Shown: piece by piece, positions 23,879-32,272 of the stretch
Position numbering within the stretch: the stretch's first letter is position 1
Layout of the letters: every line of letters begins with the position of its first letter
NCBI RefSeq assembly: GCF_036607905.1
Contig: NZ_CP144555.1
Coordinates: forward strand, 6,324,001 to 6,388,000
DNA from: Streptomyces sp. SCSIO 75703
GTDB taxonomy: Bacteria; Actinomycetota; Actinomycetes; Streptomycetales; Streptomycetaceae
Length of the DNA stretch: 64,000 bases
Direction: 5' to 3'
Translations under genes and position numbers: made by a program
Notes under the pieces: generated by a model
The model's input: only the letters and a program-made list of their open reading frames with translations
Databases searched by the model: none
Told to the model about the DNA's origin: nothing

Positions 23879-24763
23879 ATGCCCCTGCGCGCCCGGCAAC
23901 GTTGTCACAGCGCCCTGACCGCACTCGCGGCCCTCGCCACCGCCGCCGCCCTCTGCGTCGCGCAGCCCGCCGTGGCCGCCACCGCCGCCGACGTCTGGAA
24001 CGAGGTCGGCTCCGACCGGGCCGACCCGCTGACCGAGAGCCAGGGGCTGGCATCCGTCGAGGTCCCCGCCGGCAGCCCCAACCGCTACACCGGCATCGGC
24101 ACCATCCCCCTCGGCCTCGCCGCCCGGGGCTGGAACCACGTCGGCGACCCCGACGCCTCCTACGAGGGCCACTACGTCGAGCCCTACCAGCGCGACGACG
24201 GCGACACGAAGATGTTCCGCCTCCAGACCCCCGACGGCCGCTGGTCGGAGTACGTGCACACGCTCGCCCCCGGCGAGGCGCGGAACAACTCCTGGGTCGC
24301 CATCTCGCCGGACAGCCGGTGGATGCTGGCCGGCGAGTGGGGCACGATGGACCGCCTGCTGGTCTTCCCCACCCCCGGCGCCAACCCGGTCACCTCGCCC
24401 TCCGCCGACCTCCCGCGGGTCGCCACCGTCCGCCTCGACCGGCCCGTCCGTGACGTCCAGGGCTGCGACTTCTCCGACGCGACGACCCTGCTGTGCTCCT
24501 CCGACGATCCCGAGGGCGGCCTCTTCGGCATCACCAAGCCGCTGCTCCGGGTCGACCTGTCCGCCGCTCCCACCGGTGCCGGGGACGTCACCGGCCACGT
24601 CACCGCCCTGCGCCGGCTACCGCTGCGCAGCGCCTGTTCGGGGAGCTTCGAGGTGGAAGGCGTCGACTACGACCGGCGCACCGGCACCCTGCGCGTCATC
24701 GTCGTCTCGCCCGGCTTCTGCGTGCTGACCGACAGCAAGACGTACCGCTTCACCCGCGGCTGA
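23879..24763 (+). CDS. Secreted protein of unknown function with four cysteines
   Basis: The 294-residue protein has a clear signal peptide ending near QPAVAATAADVW. The mature part repeats a pattern of aromatic and acidic turns (WNHVGDPDASYEGHYVEPYQ, NNSWVAISPDSRWMLAGEWGTMDRLLVFPTP) reminiscent of a beta-propeller. It contains four cysteines (GCDF, LLCSS, SACSG, GFCVL), enough for two disulfides. I do not recognise a family. The gene has a GAGGAG site upstream and is alone between the phosphatase and another unknown gene. Confidence 0.75.
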   Translation: MPLRARQRCHSALTALAALATAAALCVAQPAVAATAADVWNEVGSDRADPLTESQGLASVEVPAGSPNRYTGIGTIPLGLAARGWNHVGDPDASYEGHYVEPYQRDDGDTKMFRLQTPDGRWSEYVHTLAPGEARNNSWVAISPDSRWMLAGEWGTMDRLLVFPTPGANPVTSPSADLPRVATVRLDRPVRDVQGCDFSDATTLLCSSDDPEGGLFGITKPLLRVDLSAAPTGAGDVTGHVTALRRLPLRSACSGSFEVEGVDYDRRTGTLRVIVVSPGFCVLTDSKTYRFTRG

Positions 24764-24889
24764 GCCCGCGCGGGCCTGTCCGTGCCGCTGGTGTTCCCCT
24801 GCCCGTGGTGCTTTTCTGGGGGTACGAGGGGGTCGCGGCGGCGCGGTGCGGCGGGACGCCGGGCCGCGGTCACGAGAGGAGCGATCGCC

Positions 24890-25261
24890 ATGGACACCGG
24901 CCGGACACATCCCGAATCCGTCTCCGTGGAACTGAGCGGGTGCGGCGCGGAGGACGCCCGCACCGTGTTCGACGCCCTGTGCGCCCGCTACGCCTCCGAC
25001 CGGCGCGCGGGCGAGACGCCCCGGGAGTACCACGAGGTGCGCCCGACCGTCTGGCTCGGCACCTTCGACGTGGCCGACACGCACGAGGGCGAGCGCGGAC
25101 CCGCCCGCCTGCGGCACTCCGTCGACGCGGACGTGCAGGGCGGCTGCTGGGCCGTCGAGCGGGTCCGCCTCACGCTGGACTCCCTGTTCGCCGTGCGCGA
25201 CCTGAGCACGGCCTCGGGCGACCAGGAGCGGGAACTGCACGTCCGGCTAGAAAGCCGCTGA
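24890..25261 (+). CDS. Conserved hypothetical protein, 123 residues
   Basis: The ATG at 24890 follows a good GAGAGGAG site. The protein starts MDTGRTHPESVSVELSGCGAEDARTVFDALCARYASDR and contains HEVRPTVWLGTFDVADTHEG and HSVDADVQGGCWAVERVRLTLDSLF. It is soluble, rich in Asp/Glu/Arg, and has three cysteines. No motif I know is visible. It ends 29 bp before the large palindrome that precedes the flavoenzyme gene, so it probably belongs to its own transcript. Confidence 0.65.
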   Translation: MDTGRTHPESVSVELSGCGAEDARTVFDALCARYASDRRAGETPREYHEVRPTVWLGTFDVADTHEGERGPARLRHSVDADVQGGCWAVERVRLTLDSLFAVRDLSTASGDQERELHVRLESR

Positions 25262-25290
25262 CGCGGAGGCCCGTGCGCGCCGCGGTGTGG

Positions 25291-25341
25291 CCCACCTCCT
25301 TTTGCAACTAGTTGCAAAAGGAGGTGGGCGTCCTCTACAAC
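25291..25341 (+). promoter_or_regulatory. 38-bp perfect palindrome overlapping the flavoenzyme promoter
   Basis: Positions 25291-25328 form a perfect palindrome with centre CTAG and core TTTTGCAACTAGTTGCAAAA. The right arm supplies a -35 TTGCAA (25312-25317), followed after 18 bp by -10 TACAAC (25336-25341). The core is of the kind bound by PadR, MarR or TetR repressors. The PadR gene downstream of the flavoenzyme is the natural candidate. The long GC-rich arms could also form an RNA hairpin ending the preceding transcript. Confidence 0.75.
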
Positions 25342-25371
25342 AGAGGCACCACACCGCGCACGGAGGGCCCG

Positions 25372-27387
25372 ATGAGCCGTTACCCGCACCTGCTGAGCCC
25401 GCTGGACCTGGGCTTCACCACGCTGCCCAACCGGGTCCTGATGGGCTCCATGCACGTCGGCCTGGAGGAGGCCGAGGGCGGCTTCGCGCGCATGGCCGCC
25501 TTCTACGCCGCCAGGGCGCGCGGGGGAGCGGGGCTCATCGTCACCGGCGGCATCGCCCCCAACGACGAGGGCCGCCCCTACGAGGGCGGGGCAAAGCTGA
25601 CCACCCCCGAGGAGGCCCAACGGCACCGCGTCGTCACCGACGCCGTGCACCGCGAGGGCGGCCGGATCGCCCTCCAGATCCTCCACTTCGGCCGCTACGC
25701 CTACCACGCCGGCCTGGTCGCGCCGAGCCCCCTCCAGGCGCCGATCAGCCCGCACGTCCCCCGCGAACTGACCGACGCCGAGGTCGAGCGGACCGTCGAG
25801 GACTACGTCCGCGCCGCCCGCCTCGCCCGCGAGGCCGGGTACGACGGCGTCGAGATCATGGGCTCCGAGGGCTACCTCGTCAACGAGTTCCTCGTCGCCC
25901 GGACCAACCACCGCACCGACCGCTGGGGCGGCTCGTACGAGAACCGCATGCGCTTCCCGCTGGAGATCGTCCGCCGGGTCCGCGAGGCGGTCGGCGAGGA
26001 CTTCATCCTGATCTACCGGCTCTCGATGCTCGACCTGGTCCCGGACGGCTCCACCCTCGACGAGGTGATCACGCTCGCCCGCGCCGTCGAGGCCGCCGGA
26101 GCCACCCTCATCAACACCGGCATCGGCTGGCACGAGGCCCGCGTCCCCACCATCGCCACCACCGTGCCGCGCGGCGCCTACACCTGGGTCACCCGGCGGC
26201 TGATGGGCGAGGTCTCCGTCCCGCTCGTCACGACCAACCGCATCAACACCCCCGAACTCGCCGAGCGGCTGCTCGCCGACGGCACCGCCGACATGGTGTC
26301 GATGGCCCGCCCCTTCCTCGCCGACCCGGACTTCGTCGCCAAGGCCGCCGCCGGCCGGCCCGAGGCCATCAACACCTGCATCGGCTGCAACCAGGCGTGC
26401 CTGGACCACACCTTCAGCGGCCGCATCACCTCCTGCCTGGTCAACCCGCGCGCCTGCCACGAGACGGAACTGGTGCTCTCCCCGGTCCGCCGGAGCCGGC
26501 ACGTCGCGGTGGCCGGCGCCGGGCCGGCCGGGCTGGCCTGCGCCGTCTCCGCCGCCGAACGCGGCCACCGGGTCACCCTCTACGACGCCGCGAGCGAGAT
26601 CGGCGGCCAGCTCAACGTGGCCCGCGCGGTCCCGGGCAAGCAGGAGTTCGACGAGACCCTGCGCTACTTCCGCACCCGCCTCGCCGAACTCGGCGTCGAC
26701 GTCCGCCTGGACACCACCGTCACCGCCGACGACCTGGACGGCTACGACGAGGTCGTCGTCGCCACCGGCGTCACCCCGCGCGTCCCCGACATCCCCGGTG
26801 TCGACCACCCGAGCGTCCTCGGCTACCTGGACGTCCTGCGCGACGGCGCCCCCGTCGGCGACCGGGTCGCCGTCCTCGGCGCCGGCGGCATCGGCTTCGA
26901 CGTCGCCGCCTACCTCACCGACGACGGCGACCGGGCGCACGAGGACCCGGCCGCGTACTTCCGCCGCTGGGGCGTCGACACCGACTACCGCGCCCCCGGC
27001 GGACTGGCCGCGCCCCGGCGGTCCGCTCCGCCGCGCACCGTCCACCTGCTCCAGCGCAAGCCCACCAAGGTCGGCGCCGGACTCGGCACCACCACGGGCT
27101 GGATCCACCGCACCGAACTGCGCCACCGCGGCGTCACCATGATCCCGGGCGTCACCTACGACCGCATCGACGACGCCGGACTGCACCTGACCGTCGACGG
27201 CCGCGGCACCGTCCTGGAGGTGGACACCATCGTGCTCTGCACCGGTCAGGAGCCCCGGCGCACCCTCCACGAGGAACTCCTCGCCCGCGGGCGCACGGCG
27301 CACCTCATCGGCGGCGCCGACGTGGCCGCCGAACTCGACGCGAAGCGCGCCGTGCAGCAGGGCACCGAAGTGGCGGCGAGGCTGTAG
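25372..27387 (+). CDS. fadH: FadH-like NADH:flavin oxidoreductase / 2,4-dienoyl-CoA reductase
   Basis: This 671-residue enzyme has an Old Yellow Enzyme barrel (PLDLGFTTLPNRVLMGSMH, LQILHFGRYAYH, DGVEIMGSEGYLVNEFL) binding FMN. An iron-sulfur motif CIGCNQACLDHTFSGRITSC (with further Cys in VNPRAC) and an FAD/NAD half with VAVAGAGPAGLACA and VAVLGAGGIGFDVA follow. This is the DCR layout that reduces 2,4-dienoyl-CoA or other activated double bonds with NADPH. The start ATG 25372 has CGGAGGG upstream. It lies behind the 38-bp palindrome and 113 bp before a PadR repressor gene on the same strand. The true substrate could be an enone or xenobiotic. Confidence 0.9.
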   Translation: MSRYPHLLSPLDLGFTTLPNRVLMGSMHVGLEEAEGGFARMAAFYAARARGGAGLIVTGGIAPNDEGRPYEGGAKLTTPEEAQRHRVVTDAVHREGGRIALQILHFGRYAYHAGLVAPSPLQAPISPHVPRELTDAEVERTVEDYVRAARLAREAGYDGVEIMGSEGYLVNEFLVARTNHRTDRWGGSYENRMRFPLEIVRRVREAVGEDFILIYRLSMLDLVPDGSTLDEVITLARAVEAAGATLINTGIGWHEARVPTIATTVPRGAYTWVTRRLMGEVSVPLVTTNRINTPELAERLLADGTADMVSMARPFLADPDFVAKAAAGRPEAINTCIGCNQACLDHTFSGRITSCLVNPRACHETELVLSPVRRSRHVAVAGAGPAGLACAVSAAERGHRVTLYDAASEIGGQLNVARAVPGKQEFDETLRYFRTRLAELGVDVRLDTTVTADDLDGYDEVVVATGVTPRVPDIPGVDHPSVLGYLDVLRDGAPVGDRVAVLGAGGIGFDVAAYLTDDGDRAHEDPAAYFRRWGVDTDYRAPGGLAAPRRSAPPRTVHLLQRKPTKVGAGLGTTTGWIHRTELRHRGVTMIPGVTYDRIDDAGLHLTVDGRGTVLEVDTIVLCTGQEPRRTLHEELLARGRTAHLIGGADVAAELDAKRAVQQGTEVAARL

Positions 27388-27500
27388 CGGGCGGGTCCGC
27401 GAACGGGGGAGGGTGGTCGCCGCCCCGACGGGTCCGGCTCCGCCCCGGGGCCGTGCGCGGGCGCGGGGGCGCGCACGGGGCGGTCCCTAGGATGAGCCCC

Positions 27501-28142
27501 ATGTCACTCCCGCACGCGATCCTCACCGCCCTGGTCGAAAAGCCGTCGTCGGGGCTGGAGCTGACCCGCCGCTTCGACCGGTCGATCGGGTACTTCTGGT
27601 CCGCGACCCACCAGCAGATCTACCGTGAGCTGGGCAGGCTGGAGTCCGAGGGCCTGATCCGCGCGCTGCCCGCCGAACAGCCCGCGCGCGGGCAGAAGAA
27701 GAGCTACGAGGTGCTGCCCGCGGGCCGGGCCGAACTGGCCCGCTGGACCGCCGAGCCCCAGGACCCGAGGCCCCTGCGGGACGCGATGCTGCTGCGGCTG
27801 CGGGCCGCCGCGGTCGTCGGCACCACCGGCGTCGAGGCCGATCTCAGGCGCCATCTGGAGCTGCACGCACGGCAGTTGGCCGAATACGAGGAGATCGAGC
27901 GGAGGGACTTCCCGCCCGGCAAGGACGGCCCCGGGGACCGGCTGCGCCATCTGGTGCTGCGGGCCGGCATCGACCTGGAGACCTTCTGGACCGGCTGGCT
28001 CCGGCACGCCCTCGCGGAGTTCGCCGAACTCCCGGCCGGCCCGCCCGCCCGTGAACCCGGCACCGGGGCGGCCGGGCCGGCCGAGGAGCGCCCCGCCGCC
28101 CCCGGCGCCCGGCCCGGCCCGGCCGCCGCACCGGACGCCTGA
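27501..28142 (+). CDS. PadR-family transcriptional regulator
   Basis: The 213-residue protein has the PadR winged helix (MSLPHAILTALVEKPSSGLELTRRFDRSIGYFWSATHQQIYRELGRLESEGLI, then KKSYEVLPAGRAEL) and the C-terminal dimerisation helices of the VirR subgroup (LRRHLELHARQLAEYEEIER). It ends in a Pro/Ala/Gly tail. A TAGGAT hexamer 7 bp before ATG 27501 and no ribosome site suggest a leaderless start; ATG 27492 is also in frame. It is the likely binder of the palindrome at 25291-25328 and so the regulator of the flavoenzyme. Confidence 0.87.
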   Translation: MSLPHAILTALVEKPSSGLELTRRFDRSIGYFWSATHQQIYRELGRLESEGLIRALPAEQPARGQKKSYEVLPAGRAELARWTAEPQDPRPLRDAMLLRLRAAAVVGTTGVEADLRRHLELHARQLAEYEEIERRDFPPGKDGPGDRLRHLVLRAGIDLETFWTGWLRHALAEFAELPAGPPAREPGTGAAGPAEERPAAPGARPGPAAAPDA

Positions 28143-28225
28143 CGATCCCCGGCCCGCCCCGCCCGCGTGTCGCGGCCCGCCCGGCACCCGCGCGCCCGCC
28201 CGGCGCGGCCCTCGGCGCCCCGGGT

Positions 28226-28783
28226 TCAGAAGCGGTACGGCTTGGCCCGCCGGCGCAGGAACCAGGCGGCGGCGATGACCCCGGCGCCGACCAGCGCGCC
28301 GCCCGCCGCCAGGGTCGCCGTGCCGTAGTCCTTGACGGCGCCGCCCATCCCGCCCAGCACACCGCGCGGCGACGCCGACGCCGACGGCGCGGGTACCGCG
28401 GGCGCGGAGGCCGGGGGCGAGGGTGCCGGGGGCGCGGAGACGATGACGGTCTGGGTGCCGGCGGTGCTGTTGTCGGAGCACAGGACGACCACGGTGTAGG
28501 TGCCCGGGGTGATGCCGGACCAGGCCGCCGACTGGTCCGAGGCGGTGCCCGACAGCGCCACCTGGCGGCCCTGGGCGAAGTCCGTCTGACCCTCGCCGAG
28601 CAGCGAGGCGGTGCCCCAACTGCCGCTGAGCTGGGCGCAGGCGGTGGTGGTGACCGAGACGGCGGAGCCGGTGGTGCTCACGGTGATCCCCGGGTCCGCC
28701 GCGGCCGGGGCGGCCGGGGCCAGGGTCAGCGCCACGGCTGCCGCGGCCGGGCACGAGCGGAGAAGGGACGAGGAGATGCGCAT
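28226..28783 (-). CDS. Membrane-anchored surface protein with Ala/Pro stalk
   Basis: The 185-residue protein has a signal peptide (MRISSSLLRSCPAAAAVALTLAPAAPAAAD), a small domain with two cysteines (TTACAQLSG and VVLCSDNST) that looks like an immunoglobulin-like fold, a Pro/Ala/Ser stalk (APPAPSPPASAPAVPAPSAS) and a C-terminal membrane helix ending RRRAKPYRF. It should be displayed outside the membrane. Function is unknown; similar small proteins are common in Streptomyces. The ATG at 28783 is preceded by GAGGAG. Confidence 0.75.
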   Translation of the reverse strand: MRISSSLLRSCPAAAAVALTLAPAAPAAADPGITVSTTGSAVSVTTTACAQLSGSWGTASLLGEGQTDFAQGRQVALSGTASDQSAAWSGITPGTYTVVVLCSDNSTAGTQTVIVSAPPAPSPPASAPAVPAPSASASPRGVLGGMGGAVKDYGTATLAAGGALVGAGVIAAAWFLRRRAKPYRF

Positions 28784-28942
28784 GGGGACTGCCCTCCGGC
28801 GGCACGGCGGCGGCACATCCCTGGCGCCGCCGAGGACGGGGAGCCCGTACCGCCTCAACGGAAGCCAACAGGGCGGCGGCCGGGCCCGCATGCCGAGCGC
28901 CACCGCCCAGGTGACGCGTCCCGGCCGCCCGTCGCGGGCCGG

Positions 28943-29962
28943 TCAGCCGGCCTTCTCGCCCGTCGTCACCGTGCGCTCCGCGGAGAACCCGCCCCAGGTG
29001 CCGTCGGGCAGCTTGGCCCGCAGCCGCACCCGGTGCGTGACACCGGCCTCGGTGCCCGCGTAGAAGCTGTACTCGGCCTTCTCGCGCGGCGCGTCGCCGC
29101 CGTAGACGAGGGAGGTGGCCGTGCGTCCGTCGAGCTGGATCTCGTACTCGGTGATCACGCCGTCGGTCCGCGGCGGGACCCAGGAGAGGTCGATCTGGTA
29201 CGCCCCGTCCTCCCGGTGCGTCGTGGCGCGCAGCCCGGTGGGGGCGGTGGCCCGGCCGTCGTCGGAGCCGGGGGTGGTGAGGCGGACGGGCGGGCTGTCG
29301 GGGGAGACGTTGCCGGCGGCGTCCCGGGCCCGGACGGTGAACTCGTACGAAGTGCCCGGCCGCAGGCCCGTGACGACGGTCGCCGTCTGGCTCCCGCCCA
29401 CGCTGTGGATCTTCGTACCGCCCTGGTGGACGTCGTAGGAGACCACTCCCTGGTCGTCGTCGGCGGCGGACCAGGAGAGCTGGACCGCGCGGCTGCCCGC
29501 CGCACGGCCCTCTGCCCGCTCCGGGCGGGCGGGCGCCGAGCGGTCCTCGGCGACGGCGGCGGGCGTGGTCGCCCGCACCTCCGCGCTGGGCGGGCCGAGC
29601 CGGCCGTCGGCGTCGCGCGCCCGTACCGAGAAGACGTAGCCGGTGGCGGGGGCGAGGCGGGTCACGTCGACCATCCGGTCGGAGGCCGGCACCTCCACGG
29701 CCTTGGTGGTGCCGCGGTAGACCTCGTAGACCTCGGCGCCCTCGATCGCGTTCCACATGACGTGCACGCTCGTCGCGCTGCCGGCCTCGGCGGTGACGCC
29801 GGTCGGGGCCGCGGGGAGCCGGCCGCCGTCCTCCCCGGACGTGCCCCAGCCGCAGGAGGTGACCAGGGCCAGGACACCGCCGATCAGGGCGGTCCGGAGC
29901 ACGGCGCGGCGGCGCGGTGCCGGGTCGGCGGACGGGGCAGCGGGTTCGGGGACGCCTCGCAC
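28943..29962 (-). CDS. Lipoprotein with three fibronectin type III domains
   Basis: From the GTG at 29962 (GGGAGG 8 bp upstream) the 339-residue protein has an Arg-rich start, a hydrophobic stretch and a lipobox LVTSCGWG. Three FnIII repeats follow: APTGVTAEAGSATSVHVMWNAIEGAEVYEVYRG, APARPERAEG...VQLSWSAADDDQGVVSYDVHQGG, and APTGLRATTHREDGAYQIDLSWVPP. FnIII arrays usually link or present carbohydrate-active domains. Here no catalytic domain is attached. A DasR-like operator lies about 30 bp upstream, and the divergent neighbour is a chitosanase, which suggests a role in amino-sugar polymer binding at the cell surface. That role is inference. Confidence 0.85.
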   Translation of the reverse strand: MRGVPEPAAPSADPAPRRRAVLRTALIGGVLALVTSCGWGTSGEDGGRLPAAPTGVTAEAGSATSVHVMWNAIEGAEVYEVYRGTTKAVEVPASDRMVDVTRLAPATGYVFSVRARDADGRLGPPSAEVRATTPAAVAEDRSAPARPERAEGRAAGSRAVQLSWSAADDDQGVVSYDVHQGGTKIHSVGGSQTATVVTGLRPGTSYEFTVRARDAAGNVSPDSPPVRLTTPGSDDGRATAPTGLRATTHREDGAYQIDLSWVPPRTDGVITEYEIQLDGRTATSLVYGGDAPREKAEYSFYAGTEAGVTHRVRLRAKLPDGTWGGFSAERTVTTGEKAG

Positions 29963-30339
29963 GGCTATGCCTCCCGGGACAGCCAGACGGGAATGGTCCG
30001 GACCAATATGACGGCGTGACGCGATCACATCAAGAGGGTCGCCGTTGGTGCCCACCCGGAAGGGTTACGTATGCTGAGCGAACCGGCGGTCGAACTCCCG
30101 TGACGTGCAGGGGAGTTCGGCCGTAGCGCGGACCGCTGTCGTCGCCGTGCCGCGCCGGCGCGGGCGGTCGGGCGGGCCGGGACCGAGGCCGGCTCCGGCC
30201 CGCCCGCCCCCGTCCCGCACCGCCCCGTTGCTCCCCGCGCGTGCACCGTCTGGCCCTGTGGGGGTGACGACGCGGAGTATTCCGGGGCACAGATGGGGCC
30301 GAGTGTTCGACCCTGTCCCCCCAGGAGAGGCCCCACGAC
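29963..30339. other. Divergent promoter region of FnIII lipoprotein and chitosanase
   Basis: This 377-bp gap carries the DasR-like palindrome close to the lipoprotein side. Nothing else clear is seen; open frames here are shadows with no ribosome sites. Confidence 0.5.
29994..30005 (-). promoter_or_regulatory. DasR-like operator (dre)
   Basis: TGGTCCGGACCA is a perfect 12-bp palindrome in the context AATGGTCCGGACCAAT. The known dre consensus of the GlcNAc-responsive repressor DasR is close to ACTGGTCTAGACCAGT. The site is 32 bp upstream of the lipoprotein start codon and 335 bp from the chitosanase start. Confidence 0.6.
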
Positions 30340-31200
30340 GTGCGTGTTCTGCGTGTCCACTCGGTGACGCTGATCGCGGCCGGCGCCGCCCTGCTCGCCC
30401 CCACGTCCCTCCCCGGCGCCTCGGCGGCGCCCCGGTCCGGCGCACCACGGACCCCGCACCCGGTGGTGGCCGAGACCGGCCCCCGCGCCGACGGGGACCG
30501 GCTCCGCCCCGGCCGCGGCGGACGCCCTCGCCCCCCGGTCCCGCGCCCCGGTGCCGCGGGACCCGGCCCGTCGGCGCACCCGCCGCGACCGGAGCGACCG
30601 CGGGCGGACGAGGACCGGGCCGTCACCGCCGCCGACCTGCTGGCCCGGGTGGGCGCGTGCGAGCCCGTCTCGAACGGCCTCTACCGCAGCGACGCCGGAC
30701 GGCCCGCCGACATCCCGGTCTGCGGCACCCCCGACGCCGTCTTCTGGAAGGCCGACCTGGACATCGACTGCGACGGCAGGCCCGGAGCCCGCTGCAACCT
30801 CGGCACCGATCCCCACTTCAGCCCCGCCACCGCCTACTCCGCCTCCGGCGGCGGACCGCTGGACGCCGAGAGGCTGCCCTACATCGTGGTCCCCGAGCCG
30901 AGCGGCATCTGGGACCACCGCGAGCACGGCGTCCACGGCGGGTCCGTCGCCGCCGTCGTCCACGGCGACCGGGTGCGGTACGCCGTCGTCGGCGACGTCG
31001 GCCCCCGCGACGTCATCGGCGAGGCGTCCTACGCCACCGCCGAGGGCCTCGGCATCCCGGCCGACCCGCGCTCGGGCGGGGCGGCCTCGGACGTCACGTA
31101 CATCGTCTTCAAGGACAGCGAGGTACGGCCCATCGAGGACCGGGCCGCGGCCGAACGGACGGGGGAGGAACTGGCCCGCAGGTTCGTGTCCGGCGGCTGA
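30340..31200 (+). CDS. Secreted GH75 chitosanase
   Basis: The 286-residue protein starts at a GTG with AGGAGAGG upstream, has a signal peptide ending near PGASAAPRSG, and a long Pro/Arg-rich linker (about residues 30-88). The GH75 domain follows: CEPVSNGLYRSDAGRPADIPVCG, AVFWKADLDIDCDGRPGARCN, YIVVPEPSGIWD, VAAVVHGDRVRYAVVGDVGP, IGEASYATAEGLGI. The Asp in VVGDVGP and Glu in IGEAS match the catalytic pair described for family 75. It cuts chitosan outside the cell, yielding glucosamine oligomers. GH75 is chiefly fungal with scattered Streptomyces members. Confidence 0.88.
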   Translation: MRVLRVHSVTLIAAGAALLAPTSLPGASAAPRSGAPRTPHPVVAETGPRADGDRLRPGRGGRPRPPVPRPGAAGPGPSAHPPRPERPRADEDRAVTAADLLARVGACEPVSNGLYRSDAGRPADIPVCGTPDAVFWKADLDIDCDGRPGARCNLGTDPHFSPATAYSASGGGPLDAERLPYIVVPEPSGIWDHREHGVHGGSVAAVVHGDRVRYAVVGDVGPRDVIGEASYATAEGLGIPADPRSGGAASDVTYIVFKDSEVRPIEDRAAAERTGEELARRFVSGG

Positions 31201-31219
31201 CGGCCCCCGCGGGCGCGCC

Positions 31220-31630
31220 CTACACCTTCCGGTAGGCGTACGCCTCCGCCGCCGCGGCCTCCACGGCGTCGAGGTCGGCGCCGGTCGCGGCGGTCACCAC
31301 CGCGGCCACCGCCCCCTCGAGGAAGGGCGCGTCCACCAGGCGCGTCCCCTCCGGCAGTTCGTCGCCCTCGGCGAGGAGCGCCTTCACCGTGAGGACCGCG
31401 CTGCCGAGGTCGGCGAGGACCGCGACCCCCGCGCCCCGGTCGGCCGAGGCCGCGGCGGCCGACACCAGCTCCGAACTGGTCCCGAACCCGCCGGCCGCGG
31501 TACCCCCCGCCGGAGCGACGGGCACGGCCACCTCACCCCCGGCCAGACCCTTGGCGAGGTCGGCCACCGACGCGGCCACCTCGGCGCTGTGCGACACGAG
31601 GACGACGCCGACCAGCTTCCCGTCACTCAC
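31220..31630 (-). CDS. dhaM: Dihydroxyacetone kinase phosphotransfer subunit DhaM
   Basis: This 136-residue EIIA-mannose-like protein has the phosphorylated histidine in VVLVSHSAEVAASV (His about 14) and the GTSSELVSAAA and VLADLGSAVLTV segments of DhaM. It passes phosphate from HPr of the PTS to the ADP bound in DhaL. Only the single EIIA-like domain is present. It overlaps the dhaL stop by 8 bp and is the last gene of dhaKLM. Confidence 0.92.
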   Translation of the reverse strand: MSDGKLVGVVLVSHSAEVAASVADLAKGLAGGEVAVPVAPAGGTAAGGFGTSSELVSAAAASADRGAGVAVLADLGSAVLTVKALLAEGDELPEGTRLVDAPFLEGAVAAVVTAATGADLDAVEAAAAEAYAYRKV

Positions 31631-32222
31631 CGCGCGCCTCCTCCAGCGCGGCGACGATCAGCGCCGCCGACGTCGCCCCCGGGTCCTGGTGCCCGACGCT
31701 GCGCTCGCCCAGATAGCTCGCCCTGCCCTTGCGGGCCCGCATCGGGGTCGTGGCGACGGCACCCTCGTCGGCGGCGGCCTTCGCCGCGGCGAAGGAGGTG
31801 CCGAGGGTGTCCACCGCGGGCACCAGGGCGTCGACCATGGTCTTGTCGCCGGGCTTGGCCCCGCCGAGGGCCCGGACCGCGTCCACCCCCGCGCCCAGCG
31901 CCGCCGCCAACTGTTCCCCGCTCACCTCGGCCGCGTCGCCCAGCGCCTTGCCGGTACGGCGCAGCAGCGTCCCGTACAGGGGCCCCGAGGCGCCGCCGAC
32001 CGAGGAGATGAGCTGCCGCCCGGCCAGCGTCAGCACCGCGCCGGGGGTGGTGACCGCCTCCTTCTCCAGCGCCGCCGTCACCGCCCGGAAACCGCGCTGG
32101 AGGTTGGTGCCGTGGTCGGCGTCGCCGATGGGCGAGTCGAGGGCGGTCAGCCGGTCCGCCTCGCGTTCGACCGAGGCGGCGGCCGCCGTCATCCAGCGGC
32201 GGAAGAAGTCGGCGTCGAGCAC
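31623..32222 (-). CDS. dhaL: Dihydroxyacetone kinase ADP-binding subunit DhaL
   Basis: The 199-residue protein shows the Asp-rich Mg/nucleotide site DSPIGDADHGTNLQRG (residues about 29-44), SSVGGASGPLYGTLLRR and the end GRASYLGERSVGHQDPGATSAALIV. It transfers phosphate from its bound ADP/ATP to dihydroxyacetone held by DhaK. The GTG at 32222 has AAGGAG at good spacing; a longer form from an ATG at 32254 is possible but would nearly touch dhaK. Second gene of the operon. Confidence 0.92.
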   Translation of the reverse strand: MLDADFFRRWMTAAAASVEREADRLTALDSPIGDADHGTNLQRGFRAVTAALEKEAVTTPGAVLTLAGRQLISSVGGASGPLYGTLLRRTGKALGDAAEVSGEQLAAALGAGVDAVRALGGAKPGDKTMVDALVPAVDTLGTSFAAAKAAADEGAVATTPMRARKGRASYLGERSVGHQDPGATSAALIVAALEEARGE

Positions 32223-32272
32223 GGGATCTCCTTGCCTCTCGGGTGGGGGTGCCATGGGTGCGCCGTCCGCGC

